Source: Agrypnia vestita
Lineage: Eukaryota; Arthropoda; Insecta; Trichoptera; Phryganeidae
Assembly: GCA_016648135.1 (NCBI GenBank)
Contig: JADDOH010005085.1
Location: 1-64,000, forward strand
Reading direction: 5' to 3'
DNA length: 64,000 bases
The position numbers were made by a program, and so were the translations under genes. The notes under the pieces are model-generated. The model was not told the DNA's origin. It saw only the letters and a list, made by a program, of their open reading frames with translations, and did no database searches. Shown piece after piece: positions 11,527 to 22,589 of the stretch (the first letter of the stretch is position 1; each line of letters starts with the position of its first letter).

Positions 11527-11966
11527 ATTTGAGTTTTATTATAATGTTATATTTTATTACACGAGTTTCGAGAATATCAGAATCTCTCTTCAACAAATGA
11601 AGTAGAAATGAATTTTTATGAAATGTTATAATTAACAAAATCCTTTTTGCAAATTCCTTTGAGGTAACTTTTGAAAATGTTTTCACAATAGTTTCTAATT
11701 ATTTATTCAACGCCTGTTTATTTATTTTAGTTAATGTCTATACGTACTTCAAATTTTAACCTATAGTATAGGTTGTATTCTGATAAAGGGACCGTTGGCC
11801 CCGAAACATGTTGATACACTTTGTTCTCACCACTTGTATTTATTATTATTATTATAGTTTCATTAACATTAAATTTGAGTTTAATACTTAACCTTACAAT
11901 AAGAGATTCTGATACTTTCGAAACTCGAGTAGTAAAATATAAAATTATAATTAAACTCAAGTAGAG
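11527..11966. mobile_element. Foldback element with internal hammerhead-like motif
   Basis: Arms of ~65 bp (TTTAATTATAATTTTATATT, then a block containing CGAGTTTCGAGAATATCAGAATCTCT) face each other at 11527-11600 and 11895-11966. The arms are related to the MITE at 1612-1783. The interior holds a Penelope-type 3' motif at 11780-11814. Confidence 0.65.
11775..11814 (+). ncRNA. Decayed small hammerhead-like motif
   Basis: Stem I is GUAUU/GAUAC, the core is CUGAUAA (G8 changed to A), stem II is GGG.CC/GG.CCC, followed by GAAA, palindromic stem III ACAUGU and cleavage triplet GUU. The G8 change should abolish activity. Confidence 0.45.
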
Positions 11967-12086
11967 ATAGCGATAGAGATAGATTGCGTTTAAAACGCAT
12001 CACAATATAGATCATAACATGTTGTTTTTCCATTGCCAATTTATTACAGATGTGGCATGGCGAGCATTTTATTTTAAAAAAATGTA

Positions 12087-12350
12087 TTTGGGTACTGATA
12101 CACATGCTTATTAGTAGCACGTGAGCATGCGCAGTATTGACCTTCTTTAGCCCTTGCTTATTAGTGGCATGTGTGTACGCACGTTACTAGTAATAAGCAT
12201 GCTCAAAAATGTCATTCATGCTAATGTCACCATGAGAATGTCACTTATGAGCATGCTAATTTCATTCGCGGCTAGTATCGATTATCAATGCAATTTTCTC
12301 AGTCTGCGACAGATGAAACAAATATGGCGCGTTGGGGAGATGACATAACA
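12087..12350 (+). repeat. Partial copy of the GCATGC-rich element
   Basis: It starts GGTACTGATACACATGCTTA and carries 'gcatgcgcagtattgacc', 'tgtgtgtacgcacgtt' and further down 'gtcattcgcggctagtatcgat', all shared with 38111-38842. The right terminus is missing. Confidence 0.6.
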
Positions 12351-12428
12351 TTACTTTTGTGTTATAAAATATAATAAAAGTTACTAGAGACGCGATAATT
12401 TATTATAATTGTTAAGGGTGTTATCATT

Positions 12429-12466
12429 CCGGGGGTGCAAGGTACACGCGCCCTGCACCCGGAGAA
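12429..12466. repeat. GC-rich hairpin
   Basis: CCGGGGGTGCA and TGCACCCGG pair around a 14-nt loop, inside otherwise AT-rich DNA. No associated gene or terminator function is apparent. Confidence 0.4.
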
Positions 12467-12854
12467 CTTATCTGTACTGGCGCACGTGACCAAACTCCAC
12501 GCTTCGTGTTAGTATCAAGGTTCCATAATGTTTATAAGCCATGTCACATGTTCCAGCCCCGTCAATCCATTTTTAGTCGTATCACATCTCACACGTATCT
12601 ATTTTTTTACTGTATTATTCTCAATAAATAGATCAAACTTTTACGAGTGTTTCCTTGAGAAGTGAAGCATTGAAATGAAGAACAGATAAAACCATCCTGA
12701 AATCGCTCCCTGCTGTCTACAAAATAATTTGTTCCACTTTAGGGTGTAACAGTGCGAAGCCGCGTCGGTAATTTTATATACAAATCTACACCTTTTGACT
12801 TTACAAAACAATGAAACCTTTGTGTGTTCCCACAAACTTATTTGTAGCTAAATC

Positions 12855-12888
12855 TTAAATCCGGGCAATGCCGGATACGAACAGCTAA
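12855..12888 (+). mobile_element. Helitron 3' terminus
   Basis: Hairpin TCCGG...CCGGA, then TACGAACAG, then CTAA followed by T (the CTRR-T form). It matches the other Helitron ends in the window in inverted orientation. The start of this copy could not be located. Confidence 0.5.
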
Positions 12889-13108
12889 TATTAAACTCTA
12901 AAGTTGAACTTTCGCACAGAGAAATTTATATATTTGGCTCTTGAAAATGAGGTAATTTGATAAAAACATTTGATAAATAGAGTGAACACACGTAAACAAC
13001 GTGAATCATTGTATGATAAGTATATTGTATTTTGTGTAATACTTCATTTATTTTGTAAATTATTCGGAGAATCAGACTAAGAGTACGATTGAATTAAGTG
13101 TGTTTAAT

Positions 13109-13510
13109 AATTGAAGGCGTCCCTATAAAAAGGATATATAAGCAAAAACAAAATTTTGCAGGAGAGAGAAAAACACTCAGTGCAATAAATAACCAGAATT
13201 TAATTTTTTTGTTATTTTCTAATATTCACTTGCCAATTATGGACTTTAATTTTACATTTTCTTTGTTTATTCATGTTGTTAAGCAATTCCAGGGATATCG
13301 TCGAAATGTGGGCATTCGTCAAATACGTTACTACCAAATGAATACATACCTTTTTGAGGTCGAATTTCGTTAATATTGAGTTGAAATCTTGAAAAATACA
13401 ATACCGTACATGGTGCACAGTTATATAGATCGTTTTAAAACAATAAAATCACTTTGTTACATGATATACTACATATGTAGTCTCTTTTTATAGGGACGGG
13501 CTTCAATTGT
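13109..13510. mobile_element. DNA element with ~27-bp terminal inverted repeats
   Basis: AATTGAAGGCGTCCCTATAA at 13109-13128 (extending to about 13134) is repeated inverted at 13481-13510. The ~350-bp interior contains two overlapping ORFs on opposite strands without recognisable domains. It is probably a non-autonomous element of unknown superfamily. Confidence 0.5.
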
Positions 13511-14024
13511 AGTTTAATTTATTCATTAATTTACTAATTACACGATTAAATAAAAATTACACATACAAGAGAGCGAAGAAAAGATAATATACGTTACGTA
13601 AAGTTAAACACCATTAATTTCTTCATGGAAAATCGACTACAGGCAAGTGTAGATACAGATAACTGTCCTAGAATTCAGATTCAAATTTCATGTGAAAATG
13701 TGTGTATAGATGTAGGTATGATAAGTCCTGTCACTTGAAGCATATTTTTCTCCTCATATGCACCTTTAGAGAACCATATCATGTTCATCACTGCTGAGTG
13801 ATAATTAATGCAAATAGAACAAAGCAATATGTTAAACAGCTTAGTATTAGAGTCCTTATTTGAAAACAAATAAAAAGGAAATACAAATAAAATAATTAAA
13901 GCCCTTTAGCCACTCCCAATGGTGGCGTATTACGCATTGGATAGGACGAGAAACAGCGAATCACGAACACGATGGCTAAAATCTCGCCAGTTAAATGAGG
14001 GACGGTTTTAAACATTGTTATCAC

Positions 14025-16249
14025 TAGTGATGTAACGAATATTCGCGTTCGCGATTTTATAAAAAATATCTCTTATTTCAACCCATTTTTCAAGTTAGTA
14101 ATTAAACTTCAGGAGAGGAATCAGAAGGAATAAAACTTCAAAAGAGAAAACTTTAAAAATAAAAGCGTGGACGCCTTTTCTCCTTCTAATCTATTGATTG
14201 TGCCTCCTACACAAAGCTGAAGAGGATCGCCGGAGACCGAGCAGAATGGAGAAGGAGATGTGCTTTGCTGCGATCCCACGGATTGAAACCCAGGAAGGAA
14301 TCTATTGCGATGTGGTGTATAAAGAAGTCCAGCGCCACTAAACATGCGCTCGCTCGGGACCCTCGTTAGTGGTGTAACTAAATAATGCCGTACTACAGGA
14401 AAAGAAGACCACACCTTGCCTTGTTTACTTTCCACCACGTCATTTGCCACGCGTTTTTCTGCTGAGTATTCTGAGACAGTTTTACGGATTAAAAGATGCA
14501 CAGGGTTTTGAAAAGTAAGACGTTGAGTTTCATCTCCTTCACTGTCACTCGTATCCATTAGGAAATTCATCGTTTCTTTCAAAGATACACTATTACACGT
14601 TTCGGAATCTACAGTTTCATTTAACCTAACATTCTAAAAATGTGAATGGGAAGATGTGTCGGTTTAACGGTCTCCAAGCAAATCCAAAATATGCTGTATG
14701 ACATAAATAATATTTCATTCTCTAAACCCAAAAATTTGCGACTGACCTCATCTTTCAAAACGGTAATCGTATCGCCAATGAGTTCATCGGATGAATCAAG
14801 ATCATTAACAATTTTTTCCAGAGTGGCGATTAAGGGAATCGATTAAGGGAATCACAGAAGATATAGGAACATCGGCCGCACTTAACTCTTTGGTTATTTC
14901 TTCAAATGGTCTTAGTAAACCGATAAGTTTCTCAATAATCATCCAATCTTCATCTTGTTACAAATAATAAATATCACAAATAGTAAAATTCCCCAACTCA
15001 CTTCAATCAAGAATTGAGTTGGGGAATTTTATTATTTGTCGATGCATAAAGACGTAAAGATTCTTTGACTTGCAGAATACGCTCCAACATATAAAAAGTG
15101 CTATTCCATCTAGTAGCACATTCTTGTGTAATCTTGAGGGGTGTTTGATTAAGCCTTTTCTGTATATTCGCAAGCTCGTCTTGAGCACTAGTAGAATGAT
15201 GAAAATGAGTTGCATCTTGTTGCATTTTGTTATGGCAGCCACGACAGTTTCTTGAGCTTTCTTCCCTTCTTTCAATACGTTTTGAATCTTGTGTGAAGCA
15301 CGGTCAATATGTTGAACATTTAATAAGTTAACGTTACGTTAGCGCCTGCATCCCAAACTACACATTTCACTTTTTCTTTAGGTATCTCCCATACCGACAA
15401 GATGTCTTCAAGTTTATGTGCAATATTTTCTCCAGTGTGGCGGCTCTCATTGAACACTTCTGCTTTCAACACTATCATTTGCCTTTAAAATTCTTCTGTA
15501 ATCCCATGACAAGTTAAACTCAGCAGTGAAAATCCGGAACAATTATCACACCAGATATCGCTAGTAAATGGCAATTTGTCGAAGAATTTCAGCAATTCGA
15601 GTATTTTCTGACTAACTTTGCCATATAATTTTACGCAGATAAATGAAGTAAAATACTGATGAGACTTTAAATTACACGATGGACACAAATACATTCTTGA
15701 AGCGATATCTGTTTCATATCGGATATGGTACTTTGATGGGAAGATGATGCCAGTTCAAGTGTTTTAGATGCATCCTGTTTTCGTTTTTCACACTTCTAAT
15801 TCGGAAAACTCTGTTTTATGCATTGCCTTCAAATGATTTATATTAGCCGTTGTAGTTCTTTCTTTTCTAGAATATTCCTTGTTACACAGCTTGCATTTAG
15901 CTCGTTCTGCATCGCATAGTGTAAAATAAGTCCACATTTCACTAGAATTTGATTTACTCATGTTGATCAATAATCACACGCTAACCTTAAAATTCAGTTT
16001 ACGAGCAGACGACAAATGAAATAAAACAACCGATCGGCTTTTTTCGGATTAACTCGGAAATTCTCGGAACAAGAAAGAAGAACGGAAACGGAACGCGCCT
16101 CGCGCGAACGTGAGCCGCGAAGTCATACATAATTGGCAGCAAATTAAAAAAAAACTCAATATTCGTATTCGCATTCGCGAATGTCGGGTCGGTAGCAGAT
16201 ACACTTCGCATTCGCGAATGCTCAAAAAATGACATTCGTTACATCACTA
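14025..16249 (-). mobile_element. hAT transposon, nearly full length
   Basis: Ends are TAGTGATGTAACGAAT and its inverted copy ATTCGTTACATCACTA. The flanks are GTTATCAC (14017-14024) and GTTATAAC (16250-16257), an 8-bp target duplication with one mismatch, as expected for hAT. Subterminal 'ATTCGCG' words recur near both ends. The transposase gene inside is broken. Confidence 0.9.
14121..15970 (-). pseudogene. hAT transposase pseudogene (BED zinc finger, RNase H-like core, dimerisation domain)
   Basis: The reading starts at 15970 (MINMSKSNSSEMWTYF) with a BED finger: W.YF, CKLC and HL...H at residues ~13-50. After a break, 15694-15485 has FTSDIWCDNCSGFSLLSLTC, a hAT core block with the DIW motif. 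The frame shifts, and 15225-15003 contains TQECATRWNSTFYMLERIL, also typical of hAT. The last open piece, 14582-14121, ends with the dimerisation block HYLVTPLTRVPSERMFSGAG and YTPHRNRFLPG. Several frameshifts and a local inverted duplication at 14976-15039 make it non-functional. Domain order and orientation agree with the terminal repeats. Confidence 0.9.
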
Positions 16250-16257
16250 GTTATAAC

Positions 16258-17290
16258 TATATTATAAATATCACTGTGTGCCACACTTGAGTGTGTCAAA
16301 TAATTTCGAATGAAAATTATGATAATCTAACGATCCCAAAAGGACGAGCAAAGAGGATAAGTACTCGTACACATGTGTGTAAGATGTGAAACTACTTCCT
16401 CCCCTCGGTGCCTCGGCAATTTGATGACACATTCATCTCCTTGATGTTAATTTATTCATTCCTACATTCATGTCACCTCAATGTTTCCTACTAATTTAAC
16501 CAGGCCGCTTTTCGTACGAAAACTTCTCTACGTCTGCTAATCTTATGTTTCAACGATTCAATCAAATTTATTATACACAAAAATAAATTATACACAAAAA
16601 ATATACGAACGTAGGAACTTGAAATTATTACATGTAATTAGATGTAATAACCACAAAATGGCTTAGAGATACTATTTAAAATACGGTATAAAATGTTGAT
16701 TCACAATCATGATTAATTATTTTTTATCGTAAACCGTATGTAATAAACACATGTGTAGAAATAGCATTTCATCAAATATTTAGTTTCACTTTCATTTATC
16801 TTATTCGTCATTATTATTTCGTTCATTCAAAATTTAAAGAATTTTTATCAAATAATATTTTTCAATTTTAACGCCAACGTTTTAGTTATATATCTTTTAA
16901 CTTTATAAATAAATAATTGAAGTGTATTTTTATAACTGAAGTAAAATGTTAATTAAGGTTAAATTTTTTTTATGTTTAATGTAGGAACCAAATAAACTTG
17001 ACAGAAATAAATCGTCTAGATGAATCGCGGAGAGAAAAAGATTGAGTAACATAATTTATCATTTCCACCGGGAGCGTATATAAAAGTGTGGATATTTGAG
17101 AAATATTGCGTACGAAGACAGAACTTCACATATTCACTTCACAATTAATGATAAAGGTGAAGATTCACGAAAATTTTGTTTAATGATGTGCCACTCTATT
17201 CTCAGGATAACAAGATTGTAGTGATGATTGTTATCTCAATGATCAAAAATACATACGAAATATCTAAATGATCAAAAATACATATGAAAT
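16258..17290. other. AT-rich stretch, no gene
   Basis: No ORF, repeat or RNA feature identified. A perfect-looking 28-bp duplication of 'atgatcaaaaatacata(c/t)gaaatatcta' lies just downstream at 17239-17294. Confidence 0.4.
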
Positions 17291-17305
17291 ATCTAGAGAC
17301 TTGTC

Positions 17306-17430
17306 TTACTTACTTACTTACTTACCATCACGCCGTTTCCCCGTGGAGGTAGGCAGAGAGGATAGAGCGCCACACTCTTCTGTCCTGACATACAACTCTC
17401 GCCTCATCCACATTCATACATCTTCTTATA
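17306..17430 (-). mobile_element. LINE 3' tail insertion with 12-bp target duplication
   Basis: On the minus strand this 125-bp piece ends TCTGCCTACCTCCACGGGG...GGCGTGATG followed by (GTAA)n. This is the 3' UTR plus simple-repeat tail common to insect RTE-like LINEs. TAGAGACTTGTC at 17294-17305 and 17431-17442 is a perfect 12-bp duplication, which proves a recent insertion of a heavily 5'-truncated copy. Confidence 0.8.
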
Positions 17431-17449
17431 TAGAGACTTGTCAAAAGAT

Positions 17450-18446
17450 CAATATTCGTATCAGTATTGCGGAAATATTGACTTTCATTTAATATTTGGA
17501 CATTGTAAGAAGAAATTAGATGTTTGTAAAATAAACTCTTTTCTACCTACTTTTAAAGTAATATTAGCACATATTTCATATAATATTCATCACGTCACAA
17601 TTGACGAAGTATACAATGTTACATAAAAGTAGTCAATACATGATTGCTATAATAGCGCAAACCAACAAGAATGGACCCGATGAACGTGAATCACCATACT
17701 TTCTTAGACTATCTAAAGAGTAAGTCAAAGCCCTGATGAAAGTGAAGGATGAAGCACTGCTCGCATAGTAATGAGTTGGACGAGTTGAATCAATGAGTAA
17801 GCGTGATCAATAAAATAATACCAACCAATCAACCAAAACTATGCAAATTTTCGATATATTAAGTGCCTCCAAAAGTTTACTCCTTTTTTCATCGTAACCC
17901 TTTGGCAAGAGTAATACAATCTTTACTTGTTGAATATTCACCCTAAAACGTGATTAACCTTTACTAATTCCACAAGGGAAACTCAGCTACCAATGCTATA
18001 AAATACGTAAACTAATTTAAAATGTTTTAACTTTGTAATACACACACAATATGAGTTATTAATCACTGCTATAGATAATAACTAACTTAAATACAAAATT
18101 AATCAATCTACTCGGGCAGATCAGGGAGCCGCCAGCAGGGAGGGGGTGTTTTTTTGGCCAATAATGGGAAGAGCTTTAGGATTGGTGAAGTGGATTGAAA
18201 CGTTATATATTCATAAGTGTGTTTTCAGAATGAAGATTTTTAACGATTTCAATGGTTTCCAAATTGTTTATTATCCATCCTCTATAAGGAACCGAGAGAA
18301 GTAGAATTAATTTGTGATTGTCGAAGGAATGATTAGTATTAATTATGCGATTGGCAATTTCCGAGAAATTGTTTTGTTTTATTTAACGATGAGAGGAACT
18401 GCTTTTCTCTTCTAGACAGTAATTAATAACTAATTGTGTGTATTAA
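17450..18446. other. AT-rich stretch, no gene
   Basis: Nothing beyond short chance ORFs. Confidence 0.4.
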
Positions 18447-18900
18447 TTCTTCTTCTTCTTCAACTTTGTTTAGACTTAAGAGTCTGTTTGTACAGGAGTT
18501 TCCTCTTGTGATGCTGAATTCCAGCTATCTCTCCTTTGCTTCGGGGATCTCCCTGGTACGCGCGATCCATCTGGTACGCCATGCAGAGCTATGTGTGGTA
18601 ATCTTGTAATCATTCTTTGTACGTGTTGGTACCAGTATCGTCGACGCTATCACCCTCATCTGACTACATCTTGAACCTCACAGACTCTCCGGATTACTGT
18701 ATTCCTCACGCGATCACACAGAGTCTTCCCAGCAATAGCATGGAAAGGTTCTCATTTCAGTTGTTCTTAGCATGCTCTTTGTCTCGACAGTGTCCGCCAT
18801 TGTTTCAATGTGAGGATAAGTCGCATACATGTCTAATAAATGCATACCATGCTATTTGTTCTCATATCTTTATTCCTCAGTACAACATGTCTCAGGCAGC
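18447..18900 (-). pseudogene. LINE reverse transcriptase C-terminal remnant
   Basis: Minus-strand translation gives RTTEMRTF, then GKTLCDRVRNTVIR after frame repair by eye, then WYQHVQRM...LPHIALHG...GSRVPGRSPKQRR. This is the typical C-terminal region of insect non-LTR polymerases ('R...EI', 'W.GHV.RM', 'GRRRPGRP...W'). It ends in a GAAGAAGAAG-type tail at 18447. Frameshifts and stops are numerous, and only the 3' end is present. Confidence 0.65.
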
Positions 18901-20600
18901 CTGCCTGAGTGTATTACAAAGTTACAATAAAACATATATTAAATTTAAATGTTGGACCACGAAGGAACTGCCAAAACAAAAAGATACGTGAACTAAGTTA
19001 AGTCAAATATAAAGTGATTATTCAGGTAACCGGAAAGTTTGATTTGAAAGGGGAATCAAGAACTGGACTCGAAAAAGTGAATAAAGTTTCATCATGTCCA
19101 CCTTACTCGTCGTCATATCACTTCTTTAATACCATTTATTTCATCCAACTGAGCACTTCTAAGAAAAAAATTTAACAAAACTAATCTTCATTAGTGTTCA
19201 TCGAGTCCAAACCGGCCAACTTTTATAAAAGGAGGATTGAAAGTCAAGAAGTCTTAAATAAAGAATACTATAAGCTACATCAATTATTTAAAATACATTT
19301 TTTTAAAGCTTATAATAACAGCAATTAAAAACGAAAAAAATTTGGGAATACCACATTACGATGGAATTTGAAATCTTATGGTGGCCAATTACTCAATAAA
19401 GGCAATAAACAAAAAAAATTGATATTTTAAATTATAAACAATCGCAATAGTTGCCTTCCGAATCAAGGATGTGTTTCAAATATGGAACTTCTAAAATATT
19501 ATGCACTCAGCATTATCATTCGTGGTCAGGTAATTTGTGTTTTTTTTTATCACAAAGATAAAAAATATATATAATCATACAAGGAACAAACGTGTAACCT
19601 TCCACAATCTACAATTATTTTAACTGTTTAGGCACATGAATTCTGTATAAAAATACAGCATAACAAGGGTCAATTAAAAAGTATTATTACTAAACCTATT
19701 GCATCATCTTGTTTTAAAGGTAAACGTGTGGCGCTGCCAGAAAAAAACTTAAGTCGAAATGACCAAAACTTTCCGGGTTATAACAAATTGTAATGTTCAA
19801 ACAGATTAGTCCTGGAAATGAAAATTAGGAAAGCGTCAATGACTGACCTGGCATTTTGGTTTTATGTAAATTTCATAGTCTTAGCAAATCTTTCAGTACA
19901 TCATGAAGCAACATAATTAATATTACAAAATAGTGATGTTTTAAATTGATACGCAAACCAAGGGCAAGTACCCGATAATCCAATAAAGCGAGGCTTGTGC
20001 ATCGCGTTGTACCGTACACATTAATTAATCACATCGTACTCATACCGCCTTAATGACCTTAAGTAAAACTCGTGCTAGTTTATCAAAATCCAAAAAAGAT
20101 TTAATATAAAAATAATGTTAAAAAACGCTTCGCATGTCTCAGATACTGACAGATGCATCATAACACTCCTGCGTGGAGTATGTTTTAATAATAGTCATAA
20201 ATTTAATTAAATAAATGAAATTAAAATCTTCCAATAAGAATCCTGAATCCCGGTTTTCCGATGACAGCTGGGGACACCAATCACTGCACAAATGGAATAT
20301 ACGATAGACGTTTATAAATATCTTGAGCTCTGTAATAATTAAACATGTTACAAAAGTTCATCAGAAATAAATGTTTTTCGTATATTATTAATGTACAATA
20401 TTACTTATGTAATACTTAATGCTAAAAATGTTTAAATAATGAATATATCAACACGTAAAATCGTCCAATTAATGTAACACTCAATTCTAAGAATGTTTAA
20501 ATAATGAATGTATCAGAAATTTTATGGAGTTGAAACATTTTGTTTTGTACCACTATTTTACATTATATTAAAAATATGGCACACACCCTTAAGGACTGTT
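18901..20600. other. AT-rich stretch, no gene
   Basis: No supported feature. A plus-strand ORF at 18617-18991 is the complement of the LINE remnant. Confidence 0.4.
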
Positions 20601-20640
20601 TTATTGATAATGGGAAGGTATTCCCGAAAACGTTCTAAGG
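20601..20640 (+). ncRNA. Decayed hammerhead-like motif, Penelope type
   Basis: Stem I UUA/UAA, core UUGAUAA plus one base, stem II GGGAA/UUCCC, GAAA, palindromic stem III AACGUU, triplet UUC. C3 and G8 are changed, so it should be inactive. The same design recurs at 35867-35892. Confidence 0.4.
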
Positions 20641-20650
20641 TAAAAGGTCA

Positions 20651-20914
20651 TCTAAATATGTATGTCTATCCGTCTGTCTGTCGGTGCGTAATTTTGTAAC
20701 TTGCTGGAATTTACACTTCAGATAATTATAGTGTGACACGCAATCAGCGCGCGGCTCGAGCAACACGCAAAGAAATTAGACGATCTTGACATTATTTTAT
20801 TATATTTAGTTTTAGATTTAACCGAATAGTCAATTTTTTTTTAAAAAAGTGAATTTTCAGCTTCAAAATCCTGCAATTATTACGTCCCGTGATTTTTCAC
20901 GGGTGTACGGCTAG
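20651..20914 (+). mobile_element. Complete short Helitron (264 bp)
   Basis: It begins TCTAAATATGTATG with a GTCTGTCTGTC tract, preceded by A. It ends with the hairpin CCCGTGA-TTTT-TCACGGG, then TGTACGG, then CTAG, followed by T. All four Helitron hallmarks are present (5' TC, 3' hairpin, CTRR, A|T insertion). It has no coding capacity. Internal sequence 20692-20750 is shared, inverted, with 45958-46018 and 46998-47070. Confidence 0.75.
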
Positions 20915-22065
20915 TGTACAAAATGATCATAGAACTCCACAAGATTCACCAAAAATCTTTTATCAATATTTAATCCATTTATTAAATTCTAACACAAAAT
21001 TAGCATTACCTATTTGACAATTTTTCATCGTAATCTAATGGGGGAATAGCAAAGCAGTTGAGCGCTCGCATAACTGTGAGAGGTACCTAACTGGATTCAT
21101 TGCGATACTCGGCACCTCTAAAATCTTCTTAATTCTAAAAAAGTTTTAAAGGCGCCTGATATCAACCTCAGTGACGGTGAAGATGAATATAAAACTTAGT
21201 GAGAGTGTATAAAAAATGGGACAATTTTTAATGGGACACTCGATGAATGAACATATTTTAAAAATTTTGGTGCATGGAAACATTTTCCGATGGGAATTTT
21301 TGTGCTTTAGAATCGCAAGCCCTATGAATATAAATAATTAGGCTAACGTAAATTGAAACTGCTTTTTATTGCACTATGCATTACCGATGCATACAGAATT
21401 AACTCGTTACGAAAGTACTATTGGTACTCCTGAATATTCAACTAAGCATTCAACTAAAAATAGAATTTTACAATTCTATGCAAATAGCGTTAAAAATTTT
21501 GTTGTCATAATATCAAAAGCTTATTAAACTATTTTATAAAGACGAATAAATATTAAAACAACATTCTTTATCCAAAAAACATATAAACTACAACGGCTTA
21601 GTTCAAAATTTCATAGCGTTTCAGATATAAACGTCATCTTACCCTAATCATTACGACTCCGAGGAGGAAAAATATCAAAATAATCGAACAATGTCACGAC
21701 ACAATAATTATTTATTTAGGCACCACAGGTTGACACTTATACTTTGCTCGGATGGTTTACGAAGCTTAGATTTTCCGTTTCACTTAAAGCCGCAAACCAA
21801 GTGTTTTCAAGACTCGAAAAAGCGGGCGAAAATAGATGGCCCGCTTATTTTTAATTTTCACACGCTGTTTCGGACGAATCAAGAGTATCGATGAAGCGCG
21901 ACTCTTTTATTTTTCACGTGGACAGTGTTGCGTCACGGGATTCAAAACGATTCGGTGCTTTCTTCCTGGCAATATTTCACTCCCGCGAAATTGATGCCTA
22001 ATTTCCCGGAAAAAAAGTTAATTTACTTGTGTCATTCGGGACTTGCTCATTCACATTCAATACAC
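20915..22065. other. Mostly AT-rich; non-repetitive patch at 21640-22010
   Basis: No gene supported. The stretch 21640-22010 is less AT-rich and shows no repeat match inside the window, so it may be host-specific sequence. Confidence 0.35.
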
Positions 22066-22244
22066 CAGTGAATGGTACCCACCGCTAACGGACCGTTCTA
22101 AGAGCAAAAGCTTCCATATGTGGCCTATTCAATCGTCTCCAGGTTGACATTTTTTTTCAACTAACAAGCAGGACCGTGCTGCTCCGCACCGGTTGTATAA
22201 ATCGTTGTTAAGCGGCACGGCCACTCGAACAAAACCATTCACTG
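22066..22244 (+). mobile_element. hAT-like MITE, CAGTGAATGGT ends
   Basis: CAGTGAATGGTACCC at the left and ACCATTCACTG at the right are terminal inverted repeats. The same element lies inverted at 56651-56830, sharing 'ggaccgttctaagagcaaa', 'gtctccaggttgacatttttt' and a GC-rich 'gcggcacgg' block. No 8-bp target duplication is recognisable at either copy. Confidence 0.7.
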
Positions 22245-22589
22245 TCCCCGCCTTAAGATATATGTCTTTATAAAAAAAAAAATACACCAGTAACATACAA
22301 CCTGACAGATTAACGAGCATTTAAGCCATTATCATTCAGCTATAATTTCGCTGGTTGAAAACAGACTACCAAACGCTATCCTTGGGCAAACTTTCGCGAC
22401 GGAGGCAAAAAACTCTTCCAAATATTTCCTGAAAGCGAACCTTCAAAAGGCTAACATTAAAAGCGATACTCGGGAACTGGGTGCAGGATACACACTAAAG
22501 AGGGAAATGGTGTACACTGGCACCCAATACTACGAAGCAGAACGCTGCAAACACGAAAAAAGATGCAAAGATAGGAAAGAGATAAAAGT

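Noticed and set aside
12087..12290. CRISPR-like or satellite array from repeated GCATGC words
   Set aside because: Spacing is irregular, both orientations are mixed and the genome is eukaryotic; the terminal repeats at 38111-38842 explain it as a mobile element.
18617..18991. 124-codon plus ORF with many Cys/Ser
   Set aside because: It is the complement of a LINE reverse-transcriptase remnant on the minus strand.
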